Notes: generated from the letters alone by a model not told the origin. Positions 1 to 12,383 are shown, numbered from the stretch's first letter. The stretch: 64,000 bases of DNA from Ixodes scapularis (GCF_016920785.2 NW_024609835.1:26857297-26921296), one strand, 5' to 3'. Numbers and translations: made by a program.

Positions 1-306
1 GCGAATCATCTGCGGAGGCGACATCCGACAGCCATCGCCGCCGTTTTGGCATGACGTCGTAAATATGAGTCGGTGTGTATACGCAGCTTCCACTGACGTC
101 ACATCGCGTACTTCTGGTTACCATGTAAGAGAAAGGGAGAGAGAGGGAAGCTGCTTTTGTGGGAATTTTGAGTGACGGGTCTAATCTTCTGGGAAGCGAA
201 TAACGGGAGACACAAAAGAGTTTCCTGGTGGGAGGGGAGCTCCTTCTTCCCCTCTTCTCTGGAGGCCATTGGAGCGCTCTTTGAATGGCGTCACGTGCCA
301 GCCATG

Positions 307-322
307 TATATATATATATATA
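307..322. repeat. (TA)8 microsatellite
   Basis: A pure alternating TA run of 16 bases follows an isolated ATG. Confidence 0.9.
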
Positions 323-419
323 CACCAACGCACGGCCCTGAAGTGTCACGCTGCTGCGGTGAGCTGCTATTCGCGCAGCGCACGCGCTGCAGCCGCTTCA
401 TTGAAGTTAAATCCGGTTT

Positions 420-433
420 CTGCGCATGCGCAG
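420..433. promoter_or_regulatory. NRF-1-like palindrome
   Basis: A perfect 14-bp palindrome, CTGCGCATGCGCAG, matches the known NRF-1 core (GCGCATGCGC). It may mark a CpG-type promoter, but no transcript start or downstream gene is visible, so function is only possible. Confidence 0.3.
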
Positions 434-1401
434 TGCTGGCACCTGTAGTGGGCATACGCAGACCTGTTTGTAGACGGTGTGTTGGTCTACAGACAGCCAC
501 TTAAGCCGCGGTCAACATACCATACAGAACGGCAGTCTGCAGACTCGATCCGAGACGTGTTTCTTCCTTGTATGACGGACACATTGGTCATACAAGAAAC
601 GTCTGCCGACACGTTCCAAGCATACGTGTGTATGAAGCAGGCATGCCTAGCTCGAGACGCCCGCATATAATTGTGGCGTCATATGTTTGGAACGAACTCC
701 ATGTCTTGTGTCCGCTGTATACGCAGTGTGCCAGCGGCCTAAAGGGAAGCTAAAGAGGTTCTAGAAAAACAAAAAATAAGTTAGAGGAGAACTTTAGAGT
801 ATTTTTATCCCGTGAATGTGAATATCACGTTCGTTTTACCCGAAGATGTAACTAAACGCGAGGAAACACGAAAACCCTCCGACCACTCGTTACGTCATAA
901 AAGGATCTTTGGGCCGCCAGGCGCGTGTCGCTCGTGTGGACAGCGCCTGTAATTGCAAGCTTCCCAGGTAGATTTTCCCACACTGACACCAGTCGTGACG
1001 TCTCTTTCTGACCTTTTTTGAAAATAGCGAGAGTGCGCGCACATATACCTTTGATAGGCGCTGAAGATGCGCGATAGCGGAGATTCCGAAATATGACGTC
1101 ACGCTCCGGGAAAGAGGGGCCTCGACGGCAGTTCAAACAAACAGAAAATATTTGCTACAGCCACCGTGCACCAAATTGAAAATTAATCTCGATGTCCGTA
1201 ATCCTGGAGGCCGAATAAAGACGATTTAAGTGTGTGTGTTTTTCTCATATACAGAACCGCTTCAGTTTCTTTTTAATTCGCACCAATGGAGCACGCGGCC
1301 GCTGGAATTCAGACGTCTATGGAGCGCCGCTTTCGCAAAACACGGTTGATGCTATCCTCCAGCCTCGCAAGGCTCAGCCAAGGCCAAACCGTGCAACATT
1401 A

Positions 1402-4192
1402 AGGCCCGTTCACACACCTGCCTTCGGAGCGACCACTATGCTTACTAACATATGCAACCGCTGCGACTTCAACGGCAACTGTGCACGCGACGTGTATAGG
1501 AAGCGAGCATGCCGGCCGTGTCGCGGCGGTCGCCTATTGTTCGCCGCGACCTAGCGGTAGCCGCCGCAGGAGCATCGGGGAGCAATGGCGACGAACAGCA
1601 CGGCAGACAGTGTCCCCGTCGTGATTACGAAGGAATTTAAGGCAGTTACGAATTCGGAAAGTTCCTTCTGTAGCCGGTGCCGTCGGCGCAGAATCATTGG
1701 GAAGTAAAAGCAACGAACACCACAGAGGACAGAGGGCGATTACGAATCCGGAAAACTTCTTCGGTAGCCGGTGCAGAATCATCGGGGGGAAGCAATGGCG
1801 ACGAGCAGCACAGCGGACAGTGTTCCCGGGGTGATTACGACGGGGTTTAAGGCGGTTACGAATCTAGAAAGCTTCTTCCGTAGTACCAATATAAAGAGGG
1901 GATACACCTTCGTGAATCTGGCCGCGTGTACGACGTGAAGGAGGTCCGTTTCGACGGTCAAGTGGATGTCACGGAGCGCCGTACTCCGCTAACAAAATTA
2001 AGCGTGCCCGCAAAAAATGTAGTTGGCGTTGAGTGGACCGTGGTAATTATGTACGTTTATTTCTGAATCAGCTTGACAATAACTGGGCGATTTTTTTCGC
2101 GCCGTTCCGCGATTCCCACTACTATCTTCCTGTAGACTGATGGAAACATCCAAGTGTAGGCTTAGGTGGGCGACCGCACTCCGCTTCTCGATTCCGGTGA
2201 AGTATTTGCCGCACACTTTAGAGTTTGCCGTCGGTGTCGATTCTGTTCCATTGTCGCTAGAATAGAAAAAAAGTTAATCGTATTATTCGTCAGCAGCTTA
2301 AACAAAGCGCGAACAGAAAGGTAAGAAACGCCACTAACCTGTATGGACGCACAAGTCGCACCTGTAGCCTGGTCGCGCAGTACTCCGCCTCGTACGGCCG
2401 TACGGCTTCGAAGGGACGATGTAGTACTTCGTGCCGTGTGCGATCTTCGACGTACTGTTGCAGCCGACCACACAGCAATTGTTGCGGCTTTCTTGGTGCG
2501 GAATAGCCATCTCAGAAATTACAACGCTAACCCACTACAAGGCACAACCAACGCAGCGACTGGCAGAAGCTCCCCGATGCGATGGACCCGTTTGCCGCTA
2601 GGGGCGCCCTGGTCGGGGCTTGAATTAGATGCGCACGGTTCCTATAGACACATGCAACCGCATGCAATCGCACGAATCAACAGCCAATAGTAAGCAACCC
2701 AGCTCCGCTTACACACATGGCGGACGGTTTCGTGCCCGACACGAGGTCCTCACCGGAGCAGCCGGAGGTTTCGGCTACGGCGTGCAGTCAGGAAGATCTG
2801 CTGTGCGCTATACAATAGCTGTGTAAAGGCTGGTTCACACATCTGCAACGAACCCGTTATCCGCGACTGCATCCGTTGTGACCGGAGCGACCGCTCTGCG
2901 CCGCGCGTACACCCGCCGGCAATATGAAGGTGAATACCTTACCTGGTGTCTTGCCTGTTTTACGGCTTCCTAAAGCTATATATTAACTCTGAACGTCTCA
3001 CATGGCACGTGGCTTGGGGGTCTAAACTTTGCGTTCTAGCACGCTTCTGCAACAAAGCTTGTTCCAAAACTTGCAGGAGCGTCAAAAACAAAAGGAGGGC
3101 TGTTCACCTTCATATCGCTCACGGGTGTACACTCCTGCAACTAGAGTTTCTGTATATAGCTGGGAACATATCGAGGAACTCTACTGCAGCCACTGCAACA
3201 AACGCAGGGGGTCGGCAGCACGGCGACCGCCTCTCCGCCGCCGTCTGCTGTTTCAGCGGTGCCTCTAAAAAGAAGGGGACGGGCTGCCACTCACTTCCGT
3301 CACAAAAAGTAGACAGACCGTCTTCTATGACCTCAAGCTTTATCATTTTTTTTTTTCAGGACACGCTTGCAGGGCAGTGCATTAAAAAAGAAAAAGATGC
3401 AGTACGCCGTCTTGCACGATCACGACTTTAATACAAGGCTTTGCCAACAGTACAAATCTCGCCACACGCCTTTTCTACGATTATAAAAGACGATGTAATC
3501 TTAGCAGCGATATAGTAACGTAAAAATATAATTTCGTGATCAGATAGACGTTGCGAGCGTTCGGGATTACTAACACTGATCACCTTTCTCGGATGATGAA
3601 AACGCGTTAAAATTTGCGCCCTTTATACGGTACGCGCCAGTAGTACATTGAACTTGAGCACACGCATGGAATGCGCCAAAAAAGAAATCCGGGTGATGTT
3701 CGAGGACACAAATGCTAAGAAAGCACCACTGTGGTCGAAGTAAACAAACACGACGGCACGGGCGTTTCTGCTGTCTTGAGAGTGCCGCCACGAGATCGCC
3801 GCATCGAGTAGGTGGATCTTCCCTTCTAGTACGTGCTGGGTTATCATGTCGACACACGACGAAAATTCCCAGTCAAGGATAGCGCTGAGCTTCCACCACG
3901 CCGTCCACGTCGACGATCACCACCGACGCCATGTTTGCAGATAGAAGGAGCCCGGCACGACCGGCATGCAACGCGCGCGACCGATCTCTTTTTGACCTGT
4001 GATTGGTCTGTCCTTGCGGTCGTTCCCGAACGTAACGAGAAAGTTCAGCCCGGCTCAACTCCTTGCGTTGCGAACGAACACGAACGAAACGACCGTTTGG
4101 CGCTTCGTCGCTATGGTAACTCGTCGTTCCAACCGGTTGCAATCGTTCGTAAGCGTAGTGGTCGCTCCGAACGCAATTGAGTGAACGGACCT
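1402..4192. mobile_element. PIF/Harbinger-like DNA transposon, 2.8 kb, decayed
   Basis: The left end (AGGCCCGTTCACAC at 1402) and the reverse complement of the right end (AGGTCCGTTCAC ending at 4192) stay similar for about 55 bp, including a shared GTTCGGAGCGACCACTA-type block. Both ends are flanked by TTA (1399-1401 and 4193-4195), the 3-bp target duplication typical of PIF/Harbinger. No nuclease or Myb-like ORF is recognisable inside. A second, related terminus lies at 2827, so the interior is probably composite. Superfamily is inferred from TSD and termini. Confidence 0.62.
2827..2905 (+). mobile_element. Second Harbinger-like terminus (fragment)
   Basis: AGGCTGGTTCACAC follows TAA and resembles the terminus at 1402 in the same orientation, with a GACCGGAGCGACCGC block behind it. 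I find no partner end, so this is a solo or truncated terminus inside the larger element. Confidence 0.35.
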
Positions 4193-4548
4193 TTAGTTGC
4201 TCCACCGGGCGCATAATAGACCGATCTCAATAAGCGTTCCACACCGTGCGTGACACCACCTTAAAGGGATTGTCCGGTCAAATTTTGTATTCGAGAAAAC
4301 AATTGAATATCATTGTTATTGCATCGAGACGCATCGTACATGCAATATCTGAATTTTATATGCATCTCTGCATGAGTAATTGAATTTATGCTGCTCCAAT
4401 CGCACTCTAGCGTAAACGCTGTTTTCGTTGGCAACATGGGAGCTCTGACGTCACACAACACAACACGAGCATTTCTGTCTCGTCGTTTACCTGGTTTACC
4501 TGCAAGTGAACGCCTCGGCGTGCTTCGTTTTTGTTGTTGTGCTCGACT

Positions 4549-4791
4549 TGTTTCGTGGTTGGGTGCCACAACCACCGGGCAGCACATGCGAGCCAAGACA
4601 TGAGGTTCCACACTTTTCCGCGAGACGTGCAGTGACGAGCAAAATGGATCGTCGCCGTGCGTAGGGACTGGGTTCCCGTCAAGATCGAGATCCCGCTTAT
4701 GCAGCAATCATCTCACAGAAGAGAGCTACGAGCTGAGTTCAGCGGACAGAAGGCTCGTAAGCTGAGGTGTGATGCTGTGCCAACGATATTA
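4549..4791 (+). pseudogene. THAP zinc-finger domain, broken (transposase N-terminus)
   Basis: Translation from 4549 gives a CFVVGCHNH start (the Cys-x-Cys half of the C2CH zinc site), then a RFHTFPRDV segment, an in-frame TGA, and KWIVAVRRDWVPVK. After a frameshift it continues as SRLCSNHLTEESYE (the Cys-His half), and after another shift ends in KLRCDAVPTI, the AVPTIF-type box that closes THAP domains. The order, spacing and length of about 81 residues fit the THAP family, which binds DNA in P-element and Kolobok transposases and in host THAP proteins. Its position inside a TTAA-flanked element makes transposase the better reading. At least one stop and two frameshifts make it a pseudogene. 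It is not visible as a single ORF. Confidence 0.7.
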
Positions 4792-5309
4792 AACTACGTC
4801 CATGCACTCCTCGCCAAGATCGGATCAATCAATTTGTTTATGCAGCGAAACCGAAACCAACAGCTAGACCACCTGGAAACGATACCATAAGTTGTATTCA
4901 GCACGCGTGCAACCAAATTCTGTTTGACCCGCACGATTCACCAGTCTCGTCCAAGTCAAGTGACGACATGCATTTGAACGATTCGCCGGTTGCCTTCGAC
5001 CCGCGGTTATCGCCTCTGAGGGAACGACCCGCAGCCTCATCACCAATCCAGTGGATCCGCCGATATGTGCACCCAGATACCGCTTCGTGTACCTAGTTGC
5101 CGCTTCAGAGGCGAAATCTGCATTCTTTGCCTTGCAAGCGCTCCTGATTCGATCGGTGGTCGTCGCAGTTGTGTTTGCGCGAAACAACATACGTTTACTC
5201 GAGGCTTATGGCTGTTTTCGAGTAATATTCTGTTAAAAGGCGTGACTTTTTTGCACGCGCTTAGGAACTGCAATAAAAGAACCTTATTTCAGTAGGGTAC
5301 AGCCTAGGA

Positions 5310-5604
5310 CAGTGGTTATCAACCACCGATGTTTCGCGGTGAGAGGTGAGAGGCGTGGTGAGAGGAGAGAAAAGGTACAGGTTAAATGTAATAATCAATT
5401 TAATAAATGGATATAACTAAGGGCTAGTGTGAGGTTCACTGACGTTCACACGAAAAAAAACTCGCCCGAAAACTAAAACATTTCGACCTGAAAAAAAAAA
5501 AAAAAAAAAAAAAGTTTTTATGCCCGGGCTTGACTGATCAGGCAGGGCTTCGCGGACCCCTAGAACCTGAAAAGGCCTTGCGGACCCCCATTTCTGAACC
5601 ACTG
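5310..5604. mobile_element. hAT-type MITE (CAGTGGTT family)
   Basis: The termini CAGTGGTTATCAACCAC and TTCTGAACCACTG are inverted repeats flanked by near-identical 8-bp target duplications, GCCTAGGA (5302-5309) and GCCTAGGG (5605-5612). The right half has the CGCGGACCCC motif seen in this widespread MITE type. There is no coding capacity. A long A run lies in the middle. It sits inside the Kolobok-like element and is therefore younger. Confidence 0.87.
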
Positions 5605-5900
5605 GCCTAGGGGACTTATATTTTGAAACAAAATACAAGACATCCATCGACCAACGCTTGTTATACCGACCATCCGACAAACCTTTGCGTTCTGTGACGT
5701 CACGACGCAGCTACGGATGTCAGCCATTGACACTGGCGAAATTCGGGGTGCAGTTTCGTACCTACGCTCATGAAAGGTTTAGTTAATAACGGGAGATCAT
5801 ATATCAAAATAAAAATGTTGTTTGTCTACATGAAGGCTCCCTCGACGTAACGAGTGCAAAAACTTAAGTACTTCCGGTTTTGACCGGACAATCCCTTTAA

Positions 5901-7342
5901 CCAACGTTGACCTTAAGTGTGGTTCGCACAGGGCAGGCGGCAGTAAAAGAGACAGCTCGTGCCACCTCGTGCTCCTGCTCGCGCAGACCCTCAGCGCCTG
6001 CAGAAAGACTATACAGTTCCCACGATGCATGGCGGTAGCGGTGTTGTAATAAAGCTGGCAATGGGATGTACCAAGCACAGCAAGTATGATCCGGGACTGG
6101 GTTCTTTCTTGGGAAACGTCACCGTTTGGGAAGAGGCGTAAGCAACCGACGGAAAACAATCGGCGCGCGCGTAAGAAAAACCGATGCGGCAAGAAATAGG
6201 ATAATACGCGCACGTAGTGTACACTCTTTTCTTCGTACAAAATAGCAGAGTCGTGATGACTGCGAGAGTTGTAATCACATGCTGGTTAAGCTGGTGGAAA
6301 GATACACAAATACTTCAACAACTAGACCCTTTTCAACAACAACACAAAAAGGTCCGGCAACAGTGAGAAAACGCTAGATCCGCTGAGTACACTAGACATC
6401 GAGCGTCATCTTGAAGGATGTTCCCGGTTTGTTTACGTCACCCCAGTACGAATTTTGTGGTGCTGTGAGGAGGTCGGGGGTGAGATAAAGCTGACGTTTC
6501 TTTACCACGCGCCGAGAAAGTCTTGTTTGTTTCGACTCGGAGTAAAAGCGAGAATATATTATTTATTTTAACGTTGCTTTTATGCCTCGCTGATGCGCTT
6601 GCAGCCGCCTGTTGTGAAAGTTAAGTAAGCCTTCGTGACTACAAGACTTGAAAGGCTTGCAGTTGCATCATCCTGTTGCTCAAACGTCGATTTCCGATCA
6701 ACCGCGAGCTTATGTGTTGCGCAGTGCATAGCAGGCGTTCTGCTCTGGGTGAATTTCTCATCTAGAGCGTAAACCAGTGTCACCATACCTCAAAGGCAGA
6801 TAGCCTCACATGTCTGAACACGAATGACAAATTCAGGTCGGCTCTATCTTCCTTCACTTCGTTGAACCTGAAAATAAATCAAAGTATAGGTTATTTATCA
6901 AGTATAGCTTATTTATGAATAGGATATTTATCCACTGGTAATTTTGCAGTTTTGACGTCCCTCGTGCGGCAAAAAAAAAAAAAAAACAACCGTGAGGCAA
7001 GAAAACCGGGGAGGTCGAAGTGCGACATTAGCCTGCCCAAAAAACATTTCTTTCTGCAACACTCAGCATATTTAATTTGAATTATTTCGTTGAAGGCAAA
7101 ATTTCGCTTCCCGTTTCTTGTATTCGTTAGAAAAGCGGAAATCTTTTCTTTTCAATTTGTTTGTTTGTTATTTCGTTGAAGAAATAATTAGCTGTAAGTT
7201 ATGCTTTAAATTTAACCTGCTTGAACTAAGAATTGACCGATTATTGTATGACAATAAATTTAACAAAATGCCAACCTATTTCCATCCCGAATTTCTGTTT
7301 CGAGTGATGGTGTGCATTTTCTTAGACTGTCGTCTGCTAAAC
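5901..7342. other. Unassigned, A/T-rich non-coding stretch
   Basis: Only short unrelated ORFs are present. A poly-A run occurs near 6970. I see no TIR pairs, splice-consistent ORFs or RNA genes. Confidence 0.45.
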
Positions 7343-7545
7343 TCACTGGATCTAGGAAAGTAGCACCATTGCCTTCCCACCTGCTAGCCGGACACGAACA
7401 AATACCAACATACAGACGACAAAACCTCTCAAGCTGATTGGCTCATCGCTGTCCGTTGCCATGGTGATCGCCATTTTGGACCCTTTCAAAGCTTTGAAGC
7501 TTCGAAACTTCGAAGGGTCGTTGAAACTAAAGTCACTGGATCTAG
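7343..7545. repeat. Insertion of about 177 bp between 13-bp direct repeats
   Basis: TCACTGGATCTAG occurs exactly at 7343-7355 and 7533-7545. The intervening 177 bp ends in a small AAGCTTCGAAACTTCGAAG palindrome. A 13-bp direct repeat suits a target-primed (LINE/SINE-type) insertion, but no Pol III boxes or poly-A tail are clear. Confidence 0.5.
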
Positions 7546-7691
7546 TTGAAACCAGTCGCACCAAGATTGCTATGGAGCATCATCGTGCTGAAAGCGTTTG
7601 TCGGCCAATATAAGCGCCTTGGCATTAGGCATGCAATAAAGTTATCACTCATGCTTATTTCTCCAAATCTCATACAATCTCATATAGTCAA

Positions 7692-7811
7692 GACAGTAAA
7701 ATTATTTTTCAATGTCCCCAAGCACCGACGCCGCGTGTGATGCCGCACATCTTCGTACCGCCATCACACGCAACGTCAGTGTTTGAAGGCATTGAAAATT
7801 ATTTTACTGTC
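7692..7811. mobile_element. 120-bp foldback MITE
   Basis: Inverted arms of about 22 bp (GACAGTAAAATTATTTTTCA on the left and its near-complement at 7790-7811) enclose a GC-richer centre. There are no coding features and no convincing target duplication. Confidence 0.6.
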
Positions 7812-7812
7812 T

Positions 7813-9056
7813 AGCGATCTTTGTGTGACTGGTTCTAGCTGCCTTGAGGTCTACCCACTATTTTTCAATCAGAGCCAATCCGAGCTCGGTTTTCTGGCGT
7901 CACCGCAAGAAGCAGACGAACTTGCGTTCCGCATAGTCAATGACATGTCAAAAAGCGCAGAGCGTGGCGACTCAGAGCATCAACAAAATTGATTGGTTAG
8001 CGAATAAGAACGCCGAAAAACAAAGCATAAAGCAAGAATTCGTGAACACAATGAGCCCCGCTCTAGGTTTCTTAAGGTGTCAGTGACCATAGTGCGTAAA
8101 ACCCAAGTATTTACTATTTTTTGTAAGAAGTGTATTAGTTTATATTTCCATTCATCGCACACATTAATCGTTCTATCTCTTCTAGAGTGACTAGGCTTTT
8201 CAAAATCGCTCTTCCCCTGTAACTTAGCGACAAAACAAAACTTGGTATGTTATGTTCAAAAGTTGTATGATCATTTATACGGAATGTTTTCTTGTAGTGC
8301 ACGCAAAGAAACCCCCGCCGGTGCAGATCTACATCTAAACTCGCCAAGCACAGAATATTAAACAGGCGAAGCGCCGTTGCGTCATTATTTTTAATGCGTA
8401 ATCATTAGTACCCACATGGCAGGGGAAAGCTGACGGCGTCCGTCTGTGGACTAAACAGTGAAAAGGGAAGCGCTCCTCGTAGAGAGAAGGAGAGGAATGA
8501 AGAACATGGATGAATGGATGGATGAATCCGGCTTAGCCCTTTGGATCGGGCGGTAGCTTACGCCACCTAGCCACAAAGGCGAGACGGAGACGACGATATG
8601 CGGCGGAAGCCAATGCCCGCGCGGCCACTATTGCCCCTCTCCCCCCCCCCCTCCCCCCAACCTTCATTTACAACGCTCACGACGACGACGTGTGCGGAGC
8701 GCGTATGCCTTGGTTTGTGCTACAAAATGGAGTGTGAACTAAGTACGATAGCGCAAGACCAAGTAGGCGACAAAAGAAGACCGAAAGGAGGACGTTTGTA
8801 GTGTACAGATCCACATTTTCTTTTTTTCTCCTAAAGCCAATCAGTTCTCAAGACCGACAATATCGTTGCCCGCTTACAAACCTGCATGTTGGCACAACGC
8901 ATGCTCAGAGACTTCACTTATACTTGAATCTGATTTCGGCGCACGCGCACTGCCCAGACCTGGTGTGGTATAAAGTTAAACGCGGGCTTGTTTGTATACA
9001 GAGTGGTGGGCTTTACATCTGAGCAGCTTTCCTGAGTTAGACGGGCTCCGAAAAAA
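7813..9056. other. Unassigned stretch with simple repeats
   Basis: It contains a GGATGAAT-type microsatellite followed by a GC-rich tail (8506-8580) and a poly-C run near 8641. No gene is recognised. Confidence 0.45.
8506..8580 (+). repeat. (ATGGATGA)n plus adjoining GC-rich repeat block
   Basis: Three to four copies of a GATGAATG-type unit precede a TTTGGATCGGGCGGTAGC block. I recall this arrangement as a dispersed repeat in tick genomes; that is memory, not a search. Confidence 0.4.
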
Positions 9057-10060
9057 ATAAGCAAGGACAAGAAGTTGACGTAAACACTGGCGCACTCGCA
9101 ACTAACATTTATTGAAAAAACAATATCTTATATAGCCATGACAAACGTCAGTCATGACTACAACCGGTGTAGCAGTGTTGCCGAATCGTGGCAAATTTCC
9201 AACCTTGTGTGGAAAGCCTGACGCCAAGGGGTAAAAATAAACTTAATTTTAACGCATGTGAAATATGTATTTTTAAAACCAAACATATCTCTTATTTTAC
9301 GTGCGTTCGAGTTTAGTTCCCAGTTGTCCCCTGGAGTTATGTTTGTGTGAAATTTCCCACGATTCAGCAACACTGCGGTGTAGTCCTCTACCAAGAAATT
9401 CATATTGTTTGGCCGATAAGGTTATGGATGTGTCACTTGTACACCTCGTGCCTTTGGCCTTAACCTCAAACGCCTCATATAGCTCTCTAGATATCTTATC
9501 TGTGTATCTGGTCCAAACATTTGGTGTCATCAAATGACGGGGACCAAGGGCAGCGGCTGCAGTGCGTGGCCCGATGTCCTGATGTAGAGTCCCTAAATAA
9601 AGTCTTCCTTCGTGGCAATTTTTTTTTTTTTTAGAAGTAGCGACATTTTTTGAAGCGCCAACTGCTTGGCGCTAGGTTTCAAGAAGCGAATGGCGGCGCA
9701 CAGAGGTTTGAACTGAATGCCGCCATTTTGTTCCAGTGGAATGTGCTTCGTCATTTGCGTTGGTTGTCGTTACTTGCAAAAGAAGTATCGAGGGGCTTTA
9801 TTTTGATGGGGTTGCTCGTGTTGCCGCGTCATGTTCGCGGGCGCGGTCGTTAAAGATCGGTCTGTCTCACCAACGAATACAGGATCACATGACGTTGGGG
9901 TTTCGTACACAACTCCCATCGTGCACTTTGTTAATCTTTTGCGGTGTTTTGTTTTGCATTTGTTTGCAGCATCTGCGGGGTAGTTGGTTTTACGGCACAA
10001 ACTCGCCAGCTTGTTGTGTGCCGAAAAAAACACTGGTACGTCGTACCGGTCAGCCACTCA
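9057..10060 (-). mobile_element. Penelope-like element, 3'-terminal part, degraded
   Basis: On the minus strand this reads a degraded GIY-YIG region, a PLE C-terminus, and then a tail with AATAAATGTTAGTTGCGAGT and GTCAACTTCTTGTCCTTG. That tail has the same order as the PLE tails at 34.8 and 58.7 kb (AATAAA, AGTTGG-AGT, a CGC block). Only the 3' third survives. Confidence 0.65.
9297..10057 (-). pseudogene. PLE GIY-YIG endonuclease/C-terminus, broken
   Basis: The minus frame from 10057 has CTMGVVYETPTSCDPVFVGE, a decayed form of the PLE GIY-YIG start (VYxIPxSCGxVYxGQT). The minus frame from 9533 has RELYEAFEVKAKGTRC followed by SDTSITLSAKQYEFL, matching the PLE C-terminal REL(I/Y)EAF-x-K-x(n)-C-x-S-x-PS-x-L-x-FL pattern also seen at 31147-31290 and 34600-34735. 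The two parts are in different frames with about 240 bp between them. The endonuclease would have nicked target DNA for target-primed reverse transcription; this copy cannot be active. Confidence 0.65.
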
Positions 10061-10104
10061 CCTCACTCATCCCCACGGGATGTGTCAGTTTGTATGCCTT
10101 GAAA

Positions 10105-10330
10105 ACTCATGAGTTTGAGGTTGAGTGAGGATTATGAGGTCGGCCGGTGAGTTAATGAGTTCGGTGAGGGGTGTGAGTTCGTGAGGTCGGTAAGTTCATA
10201 AGTTTTGCGAAGGGCGAAATTTCAGTAACTTCGTGAGTTACGGGAGTTCATGAGTTTCGGTGAGTTTATAAGTTCGTGAGTGAGGAATCGTATGGTGAGT
10301 GTGGCCGTGAGGGTAACGGTGAGTGATGTT
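10105..10330 (+). repeat. Degenerate GTGAGTTC tandem-repeat tract
   Basis: About 225 bp are built from irregular repeats of TGAGTTC, TGAGGTCGG and GTGAG units, strongly purine/T-biased on the plus strand. There is no fixed period. It is probably a decayed minisatellite or the internal part of a transposon. Confidence 0.7.
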
Positions 10331-11354
10331 TAAACTTTTTTCTAGCTGTGAGTTTAAGCGTAAGGAAATTATCTTTTTTTCTTTTTTATTTTAAATTGGC
10401 TGTAAGTTTAACCAAAAGTCCTTACCTCTTGTAAGCAGCACTGAAACCCGCTAGCAGAAATCACTTGCATTGGTCTCCCTTTGCGACGCTTCCATGCTCA
10501 CGGTGTTTTCATGTCCACTCCTGTCGTTTATTTACGTGTCTTATTGTTATGCGCCCTCCGGATGCCTACGCGAAAATAGCAAGAGCCAAGCGGAACATGT
10601 CGGACTTCACGAAGTGCTAGCACAACTAAGTTAGAAGTTAACGGGTTGAGTAAAAATTAGAAGCTGTTAAGCATTCTCACTACTTCTATTACGTAAAGCA
10701 AGTGGTAAATTTGTCGTTAATCAAACTGCCAACAAAGCGTAACCAACGTCTTACTTTCCTCGACGTAGAGAATTAAAAATCGCGAACAGGATTACTTTAA
10801 AAGACAAAAAGAATTTCGAAAATCCACCTCCGGCGTACTATTTTTTTTTTTTTTTGAAAGATGGGTATTTATTAGTTTGCATTTCTTTTATATTTTATCA
10901 GGGTTCTCCTTGGACGTCACTTCCGGATGTCGGTATTCACACGCCCAAGAAATCTCGGGGACCCCTCCCCGGCGAGGCGCAACACGCGACGGAGATTCGA
11001 CGCTGGGACGCCCGCTCCGCGGCGGAGGCTGCAAGCAATTGATGCTGAAGATGATACAAACAATTCCAGTTTGGCGGCGGATCAGTTTGTCTTTTAGGGA
11101 TTTCTTTCTGTGTAGTTAAGCTTTGGTACAGAGTGTAGAAAGCACTATATTTGTAGCGGAAACCGCTAAATTAGACTGCAAACGCTGACACCCTCCCCCC
11201 GGCACTTCGTCGGTGTGAACGACGAAGCTGAGGAGGGAATTGCGCCCGTGTCGACGTCATGCACTTACCCCCTCTGATTCCTTGCGAGTACCTTTAACGA
11301 GGTCATATTTAAGGTTGTGCAATAAGTACGCTCGTTTTTCTTTCGCTGTCTCTA

Positions 11355-11387
<33 letters not shown>

Positions 11388-12163
11388 GCGTGAAACGCTT
11401 TACGGGTGTTCCTATAGTTGTTCGAGTTTCGGTTAGTTTTCCGGATGTGGGTTCCAGCACTAAAAGGTAAGACACATGCGCAAAAAGAAAAGAAAAAAAA
11501 GAGCCAAAATCACTGCTGCCGTTACGCTGATTCTCGAAGAAATAAGCTTATAGCATTTCGCGCAGCTGTTATATATAGACGCTTTGCAACAGCTGTTAAT
11601 GGACGCCGCCATAACTGACCTTCAGTTTTTGTTTCCTCTTTTTTCGTTTATTTCACTTCATCATTAGTATAGCAGGCCAGGTTATTGCCATATTAGACTC
11701 AACTGTGTCTTTTTCTAAAGCATCGGCCTTTGTAGAGGATCGTCAACTACAGTTTCAGTAGCTCGGCATCTCGGTAAGACAAGAGAAGTTCAGCAATGTC
11801 GGCTGTAATTTGGCGCGTGTGCAAAGCGTCAATAGCGTACCGTGGTGAATGCAGCTTCTCAGCACTTTTCCGCGGGGTGAATATTCCCAGAAAAACCCTC
11901 TTCTCGCTGGTGCAAGCAGATCAGGAGGAGCCCTGACCCGGACACTTGGCGAAAAAGTAGGCGAGAAATCCTGCAGCCTTGGTTGGGCGGCGCCAAGGCC
12001 AAGGACCAATCACGGACGCCAGATTTCTCGCCACCTTTTTTGTCGAGTGTCCAGATTAGGGCCCCATAATGCCACTAAATAAGCGCTACGCTCCAAAGTG
12101 ACGATACTTGCCAATATTGTGGCTTAAAATCATGGTTGCCAGTTATTTGAAGCTTTCTCTGAA
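10331..12163. other. Unassigned stretch with long T runs
   Basis: Poly-T runs occur near 10840 and at about 11358-11385. The remaining ORFs are short and unrecognised. No RNA gene or TIR pair was found. Confidence 0.45.
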
Positions 12164-12383
12164 ATTACAACGGTTAAACCAGCTGAACTACGAAATTAGG
12201 AAGAAAGGAGTAAAGACAAGTGATCGCTGGACTACCAACTATTTAATAAAGATTCTTCGTCTTCCTCTCTTTGTCTACTGGCGTTGTGGCTACCTTCTCT
12301 TCTTCCTACTTGAATTTTCTGTTCCACCTCGGATACTGGTTTTCCGGAGGAATCTTTTTTCGCTTTCCTGTAGCGCAATAGAT

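Larger units (their letters stand above)
1..1398. other. Unassigned non-coding flank
   Basis: I see no recognisable gene here. Short ORFs on both strands lack known motifs. The stretch holds a (TA)n run, a CpG-rich palindrome and scattered TGACGTCA-type sites such as the one near 94-101. It ends where a Harbinger-like terminus begins. Confidence 0.5.
4265..5896 (+). mobile_element. Kolobok-like TTAA transposon with THAP remnant
   Basis: Perfect inverted ends (AGGGATTGTCCGGTCAAA and its complement) are bounded by TTAA at 4261-4264 and 5897-5900. Between them is a broken THAP zinc-finger domain (4549-4791) and later a 295-bp hAT MITE (5310-5604). Kolobok transposases are known to combine a THAP domain, TTAA target duplications and purine-purine ends, and all three occur here. 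P elements also carry THAP domains but make 8-bp duplications. The copy is inactive, and I see no intact catalytic region. Confidence 0.72.

Noticed and set aside
172..504. 110-codon plus ORF near the window start
   Set aside because: It spans the (TA)n run (a YIYIY stretch), overlaps a minus ORF and shows no motif.
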